This document shows, piece by piece, positions 25,399 through 33,672 of a DNA stretch of 64,000 nt; positions within the stretch are counted from its first letter, which is position 1, and every line of letters starts with the position of its first letter. The translations under genes were made by a program, and so were the position numbers. The notes beneath the pieces are model-generated. The model searched no databases. It had not been told where the DNA came from and saw only the letters and a program-made list of their open reading frames with translations. The stretch is from Fischerella sp. PCC 9605 (lineage in GTDB: Bacteria > Cyanobacteriota > Cyanobacteriia > Cyanobacteriales > Nostocaceae): positions 1,101 to 65,100 of the forward strand of contig NZ_ALVT01000034.1 in the NCBI RefSeq assembly GCF_000517105.1. The letters are read 5' to 3'.

Positions 25399-25839
25399 CC
25401 GGATTAAAATAACCAGTTATATTATAGATAACAGGAAGCGAGAGAGAAGAGAGCAGGGCTTCCGAAAGAATTCAGAACACTAACCCTCTTCTGTCAATCC
25501 CCGAAACGGAGATTTTGAGAGAGTCATTTTATCCACTAGGAAGATAAGGCTTAAACTCATTCATAATATCTACTAATTCCAGCAATCCTTGCATTAAATT
25601 AGGAATCGGAAAAACCAATAACCAAGGAGTTAATAAGCACAAAAATATTTTTGGTTGTACGATTAAACGTAAATTATTTAAAATATTTTTCCATCCAGCT
25701 TCGTTCTGCCACCAACGATGTCGATAAAATTGAGCATTTTGGTGAGCGGGTAGAGAATTTTGTTCTAGTTTTGAGAGTTTTTTAAATACTTCAGATTGTA
25801 AGCTCACCATCAGATAAGTACTAAAAACAATCTCCCACC

Positions 25840-25893
25840 CTTCGGGTTCGCAGTCGCCTGCGGAGGGAAACCCTCCCGCAGCGCTGTCTCACC
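25840..25893. mobile_element. 54-bp palindromic insertion with CACC duplication
   Basis: Inserted in the transposase pseudogene. The flanks carry CACC on both sides (25836-25839 and 25890-25893), and removing 54 bp restores ...EIEKW-WEIVF... in one frame. The insert contains GCGGAGGG-AAA-CCCTCCCGC, a hairpin. Similar short GC-rich palindromes recur elsewhere in the window (for example around 53250-53330). Confidence 0.65.
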
Positions 25894-26184
25894 ATTTCTC
25901 TATCTCTTGATAATCAGTAACGCGATAATCAGACCAACCCAGTTCATTTTTACTCTGTCTAAATCCATATTCAATCCAAGTTCTCAAGCCATAGGTATCA
26001 CATTCCATTCTCTACTTTCCCAAGATTTCCAATATACTGTCTATCTACAGCCATCAGTAGTTTTACCCTTCTTTCTATCTCCTGTTTCATCTATGCAAAC
26101 AATTATTGTCTCTTCCTTTAATGCTTTTAATAGTATCTTCAACCTTCTGTTTCTAACTGCCTTTGCTGACCTTCGATTAATGTG

Positions 26185-26295
26185 TTTTAAAAATGGCGAA
26201 GCCTTTTTAAATTATACGGGCGCGCCCCCTGATAAGCTCGGGGTGGTGGCACGGAGCAAAGCTTTGCTCCGTGCTAGGCTTCGCCATTTTTAAAA
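26185..26295. mobile_element. 111-bp MITE-like element with perfect 20-bp terminal inverted repeats
   Basis: TTTTAAAAATGGCGAAGCCT (26185-26204) is the exact reverse complement of 26276-26295. The interior holds a perfect 26-bp palindrome (26249-26274, half-site GCACGGAGCAAAG). No coding capacity. It splits the IS701-type transposase reading frame, so it moved in after the IS did. Confidence 0.75.
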
Positions 26296-26784
26296 AAGGA
26301 GGAGACTGTGACCACGCTGAACTTGATAAAAAATGGTGTAATGCTTGAGCATTTGTAGACCCTACCGCACGTGCAATTGCTGGTAGGCTTTTTCTCTTAA
26401 TTTCAGAAATCATCCCCAGATGTAAAAACTTAAAACACTCAAAAGTTCTTACATCTCGAAATAGATCTTCATACAAAGCACAGTACTCATCAATGAATGA
26501 TAGCGTGGCGATCGCCTCTCTGGCTTTATGTTGTAATGCATAAGAGTGATAACTCCATCATTTACAGCAGCTTTCAACACTTCTGCTGATATTATACTCT
26601 CGGGGAGTGACAGAATAGGGCTAATCTTAATCGCTCAAACCCTTATTTAGAATGGCTTACAGCCATTCACACTTTTGTTACGAAAGATGTGACGAAAGGA
26701 TAGGTATTCTCTCTGTAGAATAGTCCTTTTTTTTACTCTCTTAACCTTTATTTACTTATCGCGTTGCACATCTCGTGGGGGCAG

Positions 26785-27642
26785 TTAACAAATTTCAAGA
26801 CATTTTTCTGGCAGAGAGAGCAGATCTTCATAAGTGGTGTAGCGATACATAAATGCTGGTACTTCGCATGCAAGTTTGAACAAAGTAACCATCGACTCGT
26901 CAGGACAGCACCCAGCATTAAGATGATGTTTTAAAAAATTTCTAAACGCTTCAGCTGGCGTGAGCGACGAGAACTCTTGTTCCTGCACCTTCTCATCTGG
27001 TTCCAGAAAGATGATGTGTGTTGCCAACGCAGGTTTATCAGCCACTACTTGACAAGCTTTATCCGCCGACACAGACACCTTTCTCAGGCTGCCATTATGT
27101 GTTTCTCGTAAGTGGACAGAGCGTGGAAATGGTTCGACTAACTTTGTGCGCCGATGTATGAAAACAGTTTCATCAGTTAGCAAACTACATTTATGGTTGT
27201 TAACCAGTGCGAGTGTAGTAGTTGTTTTGCCACTGCCCCGATTTCCTAAAAAGATCAAGCATTTCCCGCTTGATGTCTGTACACTTCCAGCGTGTAAACC
27301 GATAAAGCGGTTCCGAAAAGGCTCTACAACTAACGGCGGAATCGGAGGTTCGAGAAAGGGCCAGTCAGACTCAGCTAATTTCCCCTGTGTATGCACTTGG
27401 ACACCAAACAAAGGCTCAGTATCTTCAGGAGGTCTAGTTCGGAAAAGATAGCGACCAGCTTTTTCCCAGTCACAATCAATTACAACATCCGGAGTATGCG
27501 AGGGAATGCAGACAACTGGGGAAAAAGTCGCAGCAATTCCATCTAAACACACCTTGTACTTGCACCTAATCAAGATCTGACAACCAAGCAGAAAAAGAGT
27601 TACTTGATAGGGAAATTCATCTATCTGATTGATAAAGTTCAT
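26785..27642 (-). CDS. HPr kinase-like protein (HprK-related)
   Basis: A 285-aa protein with the fold signature of HPr kinase/phosphorylase: LHAGSV (116-121) followed by LIFLGNRGSGKTTTT with P-loop at 133-140, then LLTDETVFI, the acidic strand that binds metal. It is too short and diverged for a genuine HPr kinase, and no HPr partner is evident. Such HprK-related kinases occur next to PqqD-like proteins in peptide-modification loci, where homologues phosphorylate peptides such as lasso peptides. Here it is the last gene of a minus-strand operon and overlaps the PqqD-like gene by 4 bp. Predicted role: ATP-dependent modification of a gene-cluster peptide, unproven. Confidence 0.78.
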   Translation of the reverse strand: MNFINQIDEFPYQVTLFLLGCQILIRCKYKVCLDGIAATFSPVVCIPSHTPDVVIDCDWEKAGRYLFRTRPPEDTEPLFGVQVHTQGKLAESDWPFLEPPIPPLVVEPFRNRFIGLHAGSVQTSSGKCLIFLGNRGSGKTTTTLALVNNHKCSLLTDETVFIHRRTKLVEPFPRSVHLRETHNGSLRKVSVSADKACQVVADKPALATHIIFLEPDEKVQEQEFSSLTPAEAFRNFLKHHLNAGCCPDESMVTLFKLACEVPAFMYRYTTYEDLLSLPEKCLEIC

Positions 27643-27866
27643 CGTCTTAATGCTTCCTTCAAGGACAATGATTGATGCTGCTCACACCTTCCAATTTTCC
27701 CTACTAACTCTGGAGACACCTTCACTAAATACTCAGAGGAGGCATCCCAAACAAATGGCTCATTCTGTCCCGGTAGAATGAAGAGCCGCCAACGATGAGC
27801 TAAAAAGGTTTCAACTGAGTCAATCACGCTAACTGGGTGTTGATATGTAGTTTCAGTTACCTGCAT
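27639..27866 (-). CDS. PqqD-like small protein of HprK-associated type
   Basis: 75 aa, overlapping the dehydrogenase gene by 14 bp upstream and the HprK-like gene by 4 bp downstream. The pattern HRWRLFILPGQ...PFVWDASSEYLVKVSPELVGKI is similar in spacing to the three-strand plus helix core of small PqqD-related chaperones encoded beside HprK-related kinases. Those bind a substrate peptide and present it to the modifying enzymes. The similarity is weak by eye and the size is at the lower limit; gene position is the stronger argument. Confidence 0.5.
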   Translation of the reverse strand: MQVTETTYQHPVSVIDSVETFLAHRWRLFILPGQNEPFVWDASSEYLVKVSPELVGKIGRCEQHQSLSLKEALRR

Positions 27867-29880
27867 AACCTATTGTGAAGAAATAAATGACTGTTTCAAC
27901 CTGTTTGCTAATGCCAAACTCATTAAAAATAGCCTTATCTGAAACAGCGGGAGTCATGAATACGCCAAGTCCTTGAGCTGTAGCAGCCAAGCATATACGC
28001 TGTCCAATCTGACCTAGCCCCAAAATATCTAGTTCATAGCGGGCAGGATTACTAAGATCGAGTTCTCTTTGCAGCCATATTGCAGCTGCCCCTGCTTCCA
28101 CAAATGGTTGACCAATTGTTAAAGCGCGAATTTCCTTTCTAGTTAACTGCTTATTCAGCGAGATGAATTCCTTATTTTGCACATTCCATTGGTAAATCAG
28201 AGGTTCGAGATCTTCAACTTTTAATGCATTAACGAACAGCCGTGTCAACGTTTCGGATTCAGGAACAATCTTGAGAGAAGCCTCAAACAGTATTTTCTCG
28301 AGGGCCCCCCTTGAAATAGAGGTGGATAAAAACTTTCGTGTTGTTTGCCTTTTCATTAGAGATGGAACTAAGTCATGAGGAGGGACTGTCTGTAAAGCTG
28401 CCACTCCCCCTCCAAAGCACAAATCAGCAGATTGCAAGCTTGCAGCCCGCACCTCTAAATGTGCCAGCAGGGATAAATACCATCCATGACGCACCCAGAG
28501 ATTAACACCTGAATAGAATTCTTTGCCAATCTCGACGGGCAACAGCGCTCCTCCCTCACACAGTTTATTTATGTTTGCAACTGTCGCTCCTGGAATTGCA
28601 TCGAGGATACCCTCAACGGTTGTAATTCGATCGCCCCGAGTAGAAGGTAGACAGTGAGTCAAGATATTAAAATCAGAGAAGTCAATTTTAATTTGGCGTG
28701 GTTCTGGCCATAGGACACGTCCTGTTAAGCCTCCCTCTTCAAACGTTATATACATACCAGGGTTGGTTAGATGTTTACCCGAGTTGTCTTCGTCTGCAAC
28801 CTGTGGAGTTTTACTCAAGGGAAGTTTTACATTGTCGATAGACTCTGGATGACCAGCCAGCACCATTGCAAGTTCAGGCTCTTTAAGCCAGGAAAAATCG
28901 TGAGACACACAAGTTGGTGGGGATACCACTCGGGTAGCTACTCCCCAGTGACCCAGCAACAATTCGAGAGTCTCAACCACGTGACCAGCATCTAAAAGTA
29001 CAGGTCTGAATGATCTGATATCACGATAACGCCACATGGGACGCTCTACCCGAGACCTAATTAGGAAACCAAGAACATCCTTACTCAACAAATCGAGGAG
29101 TGATTTCTCGTATTCCCCCACCAGTTCAACCAACGCATGACGTTTAACGTCATAAATATATATACCTCCCGGAAGTTCCGTATAGTAGTTGTACGGTAAT
29201 AACACTACTCCCTCCGTAGGGTGTCTGGCACCACCTGAGGGGCTAGTTTTGCGCAGCCAAGGTCCAAATTCACCCCCTGATAATTCGCCAATTGGACCGA
29301 AAACAAATCGCAGGATGGCGGAAAATGTTGTCAGACAAAGCTTTTGAGACTTAAAATTTTCATTTTGAAGAGGATTGAGGTCTTGAGGTGATACAGTGGG
29401 CAATTCGTAAAACTGCTTGTTCTTTTCTGTAATCCTTTCCGTAATAGTTGGAGGAGGACCTCCTTGGCATGCGTATTGACGCATTAGTTCTAAGTCATTT
29501 TTTCTCCATTGTGAATCAAAGTAGTCAAGAAAAGGATAGTCAAGATTAGCAAGTTGATAGTGCTGGATGAATGTTGGCGAATGGTTAGAGTGTTGTGTTG
29601 ACGAATTTCTTAATAAATCACACTCAATGAGCTTATGGATTTGAGCCTCTGTAATAGGTATGCCAGCATTTAATAGATCGGAACTGGACACAGGATGATT
29701 AGATGCAAGCGCTAAAAGACCTACAACTTCAGGGAAAGAATCCTTCCCAATGGCAAGAAAAGCCTTGCGTGTCTTTGCGTTAAATACAACCCATTTGCCA
29801 GAACCATAATGCGATGGTGCATAAAGGCGATTCTGGATTATGAATATATCTGGACTGGTGAAAAAAATTTTTTCAGTCAT
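27853..29880 (-). CDS. double SagB/ThcOx-type dehydrogenase (nitroreductase fold)
   Basis: A 675-aa protein with two nitroreductase-like domains. The first (~185-330) carries LRKTSPSGGARHPTEGVVL, the hallmark of SagB-type FMN oxidases that oxidise azolines to azoles in thiazole/oxazole-modified peptides. The second (~500-675) has RQTTRKFL, a central LDLSNPARYELDILGLGQIGQRICLAATAQGLG helix region and a typical C-terminal FFTIGYAG. The N-terminal ~120 residues look like a winged-helix or peptide-binding region. Fused tandem SagB proteins are known from cyanobacteria and actinobacteria. No YcaO cyclodehydratase is encoded nearby, so the substrate may not be an azoline peptide. It sits in the middle of a five-gene operon. 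Confidence 0.82.
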   Translation of the reverse strand: MTEKIFFTSPDIFIIQNRLYAPSHYGSGKWVVFNAKTRKAFLAIGKDSFPEVVGLLALASNHPVSSSDLLNAGIPITEAQIHKLIECDLLRNSSTQHSNHSPTFIQHYQLANLDYPFLDYFDSQWRKNDLELMRQYACQGGPPPTITERITEKNKQFYELPTVSPQDLNPLQNENFKSQKLCLTTFSAILRFVFGPIGELSGGEFGPWLRKTSPSGGARHPTEGVVLLPYNYYTELPGGIYIYDVKRHALVELVGEYEKSLLDLLSKDVLGFLIRSRVERPMWRYRDIRSFRPVLLDAGHVVETLELLLGHWGVATRVVSPPTCVSHDFSWLKEPELAMVLAGHPESIDNVKLPLSKTPQVADEDNSGKHLTNPGMYITFEEGGLTGRVLWPEPRQIKIDFSDFNILTHCLPSTRGDRITTVEGILDAIPGATVANINKLCEGGALLPVEIGKEFYSGVNLWVRHGWYLSLLAHLEVRAASLQSADLCFGGGVAALQTVPPHDLVPSLMKRQTTRKFLSTSISRGALEKILFEASLKIVPESETLTRLFVNALKVEDLEPLIYQWNVQNKEFISLNKQLTRKEIRALTIGQPFVEAGAAAIWLQRELDLSNPARYELDILGLGQIGQRICLAATAQGLGVFMTPAVSDKAIFNEFGISKQVETVIYFFTIGYAGN

Positions 29881-29976
29881 AGCTAGGCTTCTCTTGACTG
29901 GTGTTTTTGAAAAAGCGTGATGTGAGATTAACTACCATCATCACCCTTTTTGGCTACAGTTAATTAATTCTTATTT

Positions 29977-30651
29977 TTATTTGATAACTTCTTTTTTTAT
30001 TGGCTTGTCAAAGGCTAGAGATAAATTAATTCGATGCGATTCTACCCCGGATTTAGCAAAGTTTAGTACATCAGTTTGGTGAAAAGTGCTAGCATCAAAT
30101 AGAATTGCACGATTGCATTTATAGCTTATAATGACCTTGCCTCCTTTCGTTCGTTTATTTACGTACTCCTCATACCAAGAAGGAGACGACAATAGCTCAG
30201 TGGACATTTCTGTTAGATCAGCCTTTACATCAAAAAAGACAAGTCCTCCCCTGGAAGGCTCTAAGTTATATTTCTCAGGGGTAAGCCAGAGATTTAAGTT
30301 AATTCCACTGCGATCGGAGTGAATTCGTCCAGGAGTATTCTTGGTATACATGAGAGCCCAATGGGTAATGAGTTCATACTCTTGAAAAAGTTTTGGACAG
30401 CATACTTTCAAAGTTTCTGCAATCGAGAATATTTCAGGAATATCCAGCCTACTGTTATGAAGATGCTGGCTAATCCAATCTTTGTAACGCCATCCCCAAT
30501 GTTCAAGTATTTTTCGGTGTAGGTACTCGCAAGCATCAGGCTCAAGGAAGTTGTCGATCACGGCGTAATTGTAAGGAGCAGAAAATTCGTAGGCTCTTTG
30601 AACAGAAACCCAATCGTGAGAAGCTACAACATCAGACTGTAACGTATTCAT
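29977..30651 (-). CDS. 2OG-Fe(II) oxygenase-like protein
   Basis: A 224-aa protein resembling prolyl-4-hydroxylase-type 2-oxoglutarate/iron oxygenases. The iron ligands are visible as H111-x-D113 in GRIHSDRSGINLNLWLTP, and a distal His (H201 in STFHQTD) is followed by R217 (HRINLSLAF), the expected 2-oxoglutarate-binding residue. The N-terminal NYAVIDNFLEPDACEYLH segment is typical of the family start. It would hydroxylate or otherwise oxidise a side chain. Encoded between the duplicated 155-aa protein and the SagB-type oxidase, it is probably a tailoring enzyme of the same pathway. Confidence 0.75.
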   Translation of the reverse strand: MNTLQSDVVASHDWVSVQRAYEFSAPYNYAVIDNFLEPDACEYLHRKILEHWGWRYKDWISQHLHNSRLDIPEIFSIAETLKVCCPKLFQEYELITHWALMYTKNTPGRIHSDRSGINLNLWLTPEKYNLEPSRGGLVFFDVKADLTEMSTELLSSPSWYEEYVNKRTKGGKVIISYKCNRAILFDASTFHQTDVLNFAKSGVESHRINLSLAFDKPIKKEVIK

Positions 30652-30952
30652 AACAAACCTCTATCTAAATTGAAACCCTCTTCTATCACCTTGGAAGAGT
30701 ACCGAAAGATGAATAAATGCTTGTTCTTAGTTCTAAAGGTCTAAGAGCAATCGCACAGAGGCAACAACTTACTAGACCAAGATTCCAGACATCGGTTACA
30801 ACTGAGGGTGATAGGAGAGGGATAGTTACCTGCAATAGGCAGTCAGATACTCCTCCAACAATCTTAGAAAGCTAGACAAATGTCTTGCTAAATTTGAGCA
30901 TATTGAGACTTATGTCTAGTCTAAGGATTTCTGGAAGCGAAATTTGAGCTGT
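30652..30952. other. 301-bp gap inside the modification operon
   Basis: No gene found on either strand. I looked for a short precursor peptide: the only minus-strand ATG frames are under 12 codons. An SD-like GGAGGAG is present on the minus strand near 30860 but no suitable start codon follows it. Confidence 0.6.
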
Positions 30953-31420
30953 TTACTGCAAGCGCTCGTAAAAGGTAGATGGAACTCGCTCACTAGACTG
31001 AAGCATAGATTTCATCATTGCAGGCAGTTCTTCAATCATTTCCATACCCATTGGGATGACAAAGGAGATGCCATAACCTTCTTTTTCAGTTGGCTGCTCA
31101 ATGATGAATTGCTGCAGTTGCTCATAGGTCAAGAAATAGGAAGCTTTGCCATCCGGATACTGAATCAGTACAGAGGGTTCTTGGTTTGGAACCGAGTTAT
31201 AGGACGGAACTTCCACCATTTGTTCTGCACCCGGTATGCTGAACGTTACCACCGTAGTATCCAATTGACTCCAGGTTTCTGAACCTACCTTATATGCATC
31301 CATTTGCTCTGCAGGTAGCAGATATGCACGTTTGCGAATAGGGTCTTGAATGAGCACATCAGGTAACTGCTCAAATACAGGCTTAGACTGCTGTTGAATC
31401 TTCTCGAAGGTTGAAACCAT
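30953..31420 (-). CDS. internally duplicated protein of unknown function (155 aa)
   Basis: First gene of the minus-strand operon with the oxygenase, SagB-like oxidase, PqqD-like and HprK-like genes. The protein is two copies of one ~52-residue unit: residues 22-73 (VLIQDPIRKRAYLLPAEQM ... FSIPGAEQMVEVPS) and 84-135 (VLIQYPDGKASYFLTYEQL ... FVIPMGMEMIEELP). It is soluble, with no signal peptide and no Cys. Ser, Thr and Tyr are scattered. It is a candidate substrate or scaffold of the modifying enzymes because it leads the operon, but it is longer than most peptide precursors. No family recognised. Confidence 0.65.
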   Translation of the reverse strand: MVSTFEKIQQQSKPVFEQLPDVLIQDPIRKRAYLLPAEQMDAYKVGSETWSQLDTTVVTFSIPGAEQMVEVPSYNSVPNQEPSVLIQYPDGKASYFLTYEQLQQFIIEQPTEKEGYGISFVIPMGMEMIEELPAMMKSMLQSSERVPSTFYERLQ

Positions 31421-31899
31421 GTCTTTTTCTCCTGAATGTTAACTTGAACTTTTACCGCTCTGCCTAGTCCATTCGGCTTAAAGCAATGTTGCGGAAAGCC
31501 GCACACTTTCCTCTAAGCAAACGGCTTTGTAAACCGATTCCAAACTAGTGGGTAGTTTACGTAAGCTCTAAATAAATATAGCATTCTTACCCTAATTAAA
31601 TAAAGTTAGGGTAAATAAAATTTACAAATGTACCCTAAAGTTGCCGTTTGCTAAACTGATTTTGATGGCTGAGTAGGAGTGCGATCGCACTCCAGGTAAG
31701 TCATTGCTATTAGGGTGTCTACCTCTCGGCAGGCTCCCACCAACGCACACATATGAAGATGATATCGGACTGGAAGTGACGCCACTTAAACGGGTACTTA
31801 TTGGAAATTAGCCTTAATTTCAGTGGTTTTCGGCTTCGTGCGATTTTCTAGAAATTTTGTAGTATATTTGTAGTGTTAAACCAAAGGAGTTCATCGGTA
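31421..31899. promoter_or_regulatory. divergent promoter region with TACCCTAA operator
   Basis: Shared control region between the minus-strand modification operon and the plus-strand ABC exporter. TACCCTAA (31588-31595) and TTAGGGTA (31606-31613) form a perfect inverted repeat, and a third TACCCTAA lies at 31631-31638. A TATATTTG box near 31864 may be the exporter -10. A HIP1 site is at ~31681. No gene. Confidence 0.65.
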
Positions 31900-32874
31900 A
31901 TGGCAGCCGTCGAACTGGAAAACTTACGCAAGACATTTACCCTTACTCAAGGTTGGGGAAGAAACCGCACACGGAGAGAGATTGTCGCCGTTGATGACAT
32001 TACTCTGAGCGTCAATGTGGGTGAGGTGATCGCCTTTATTGGACCCAATGGCGCGGGAAAGTCCACCACCATTAAGATGCTCACGGGTATCTTGCATCCT
32101 ACATCCGGGACGGCTTGTTTGCTAGGACTGAATCCTTGGAAAAATCGGCGTGAACTCACTTATAAGATAGGGGTGGTGTTTGGACAGCGATCGCAACTGT
32201 GGTATCACTTACCTCCCCGTGACACCTTGGAATTACTGGCGCATATCTATAACATAGACCATCGAGAATATATCAAACGCCGCGATGTGCTTGTTGAGCG
32301 TTTTGACCTGGCACCGTTCTGGAATATCCCAGTGCGTAAACTTTCATTAGGTCAGCGGATGCGTGCTGAAGTTGCAGCTAGCTTGCTCCACGCACCGCGA
32401 TTGCTGTTTCTTGACGAGCCTACCATTGGTTTGGATGTGATTGCCCGCCAAGAATTGCGCAACCTTATTCGTGAGTGGAACCGCAACGAAAGGATAACGG
32501 TATTTCTCACCAGCCATGATGCAGGTGATATCGAACGGGTAGCGCAACGGGTAGTAGTAATTAACCACGGAAGGGTGGTACTCGATGACAAAGTTTCGGC
32601 AATGCGTCGCCAGTACCTTGACTCAAAAATTCTCAGCGTAAAATTTCATAATTCAACTCCCCAGATCAACCTACCAGGTGTAACCCAACTCAAGAAGACC
32701 GAGTATGTCCTCAAGCTGGAGGTGAATACCCGCATTACTCCAATAGAAGCGGTGATGAGTCAAATTCTCCAAGCAGGTTCAGTGGCTGACATTGCTATTG
32801 AAGACCCACCTTTAGAAGAGGTGATTGCTCACATCTACTCTCAAGCAGCGCCAATGCAAGGAGTTCAGAATTGA
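31900..32874 (+). CDS. ABC transporter ATP-binding protein (ABC-2 exporter)
   Basis: ATPase subunit of an export-type ABC transporter (324 aa). It has Walker A GPNGAGKST, signature LSLGQRMRAEVA, Walker B LLFLDEPTIGLD and the H-loop TSHD. The C-terminal ~80 residues form an extra domain, as in drug and exopolymer exporters. The ATG at 31900 has AAAGGAG 10 bp upstream; an in-frame GTG at 31873 lies before that box and is less likely. It overlaps the first permease gene by one base. Divergent orientation from the modification operon, with a shared promoter region, suggests the exporter handles that pathway's product. Confidence 0.93.
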   Translation: MAAVELENLRKTFTLTQGWGRNRTRREIVAVDDITLSVNVGEVIAFIGPNGAGKSTTIKMLTGILHPTSGTACLLGLNPWKNRRELTYKIGVVFGQRSQLWYHLPPRDTLELLAHIYNIDHREYIKRRDVLVERFDLAPFWNIPVRKLSLGQRMRAEVAASLLHAPRLLFLDEPTIGLDVIARQELRNLIREWNRNERITVFLTSHDAGDIERVAQRVVVINHGRVVLDDKVSAMRRQYLDSKILSVKFHNSTPQINLPGVTQLKKTEYVLKLEVNTRITPIEAVMSQILQAGSVADIAIEDPPLEEVIAHIYSQAAPMQGVQN

Positions 32875-33671
32875 TGAACAATATCATTAAATATGTGTGG
32901 ATTGGCTCGACGGCTGCTCGCTCCAACCTGGCTTACCTGGGAGAAGTAGCTTCGAGGGCTATTTTCCTGTTTGTCATTCTCTACATCTTCCTGCAACTGT
33001 GGCGCGTTACTTACGCTGAGACAAACGCAGAACAGCTGGGAGGTCTAACACTGGCTCAGATGCTTTGGTATCTAGGCATAACAGAGTCGATTGTGTTTTC
33101 AACTCCAGCAGTTGCTCAAGACGTAGATGAAGATGTGCGGACGGGGGCGTTGGCAGTGCAATTAATCCGTCCCCTGTCTTACCCGTTGTATCGCCTATGG
33201 ACTACCCTGGGAGAGCGCACCGTGCGCTTTGGACTGAATATTACAGTGAGTGTGGCGCTGACGCTACTATTTGTCGGGTCAATACCCTTAAGTTTGGAAG
33301 GCATCTTGCTATTTGTACTGGTACTGCCACTTGCCTTTGTACTGGATTTTTTAGCAACGTTTTTGGTGGGCTTGGGAGCTTTCTGGCTGGAGAATACTAC
33401 AGGTTTGATGCTCATTTACTCGCGCATCACGATGATTTTGGGTGGGATGCTCATTCCCTTGGATTTGCTACCCGAACAATGGCAGCCACTATTGCGAACT
33501 CTACCTTTTGCCAGTATTGTGTACGGTCCGGCTCGTTTGTTCGTGCATCCCGACTTAGCGTTTGCCAGTGAATTGCTAGTGCGGCAGGGAGTAGCTATAG
33601 GCGTGCTGGGTTTACTGGTAGCTTTTGTGTACTGCACCGCAGTTAAATGCATTCACGCGAATGGAGGATGA
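32874..33671 (+). CDS. ABC-2 type permease, subunit 1
   Basis: A 265-aa inner-membrane permease of the ABC-2 (PF06182-like) group, with six predicted hydrophobic segments, for example AIFLFVILYIFLQLW and GILLFVLVLPLAFVLDFLATF. The conserved middle has DVRTGALAVQLIRPLSYPLY, typical of this subfamily. Translation is coupled: the ATG overlaps the ATPase stop (TGATG), with AAGGAG just before it. It pairs with the second permease at 33673 to form a heterodimeric channel driven by the ATPase at 31900. Confidence 0.9.
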   Translation: MNNIIKYVWIGSTAARSNLAYLGEVASRAIFLFVILYIFLQLWRVTYAETNAEQLGGLTLAQMLWYLGITESIVFSTPAVAQDVDEDVRTGALAVQLIRPLSYPLYRLWTTLGERTVRFGLNITVSVALTLLFVGSIPLSLEGILLFVLVLPLAFVLDFLATFLVGLGAFWLENTTGLMLIYSRITMILGGMLIPLDLLPEQWQPLLRTLPFASIVYGPARLFVHPDLAFASELLVRQGVAIGVLGLLVAFVYCTAVKCIHANGG

Positions 33672-33672
33672 G

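Larger units (their letters stand above)
25529..26539 (-). pseudogene. decayed IS701-family transposase with two insertions
   Basis: Reading the minus strand piecewise recovers an IS701/IS4-like transposase. The N-terminus is FIDEYCALYEDLFRDVRTFE...KFLHLGMISEIKRKSLPAIAR...ALHHFLSSSAWS. The catalytic core is RLKILLKALKEETIIVCIDETGDRKKGKTTD. Then come WIEYGFRQSKNELGWSDYRVTDY, EIEKW, and WEIVFSTYLMVSLQSE to the end. The pieces lie in different frames with stops between them. A 111-bp palindromic element interrupts the gene after SAWS, and a 54-bp element sits between EKW and WEIV. The transposase cannot be active. Confidence 0.85.

Noticed and set aside
26249-26274. 26-bp perfect palindrome as a possible hairpin-telomere site near the telomere-resolvase-like gene
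   Set aside because: It lies inside a MITE-like element with its own 20-bp terminal repeats within a transposase pseudogene, which explains the symmetry better.
31285-31506. 73-codon minus-strand frame at the start of the modification operon as a possible precursor peptide
   Set aside because: It overlaps the better-supported 155-aa gene in another frame and has no leader/core character.
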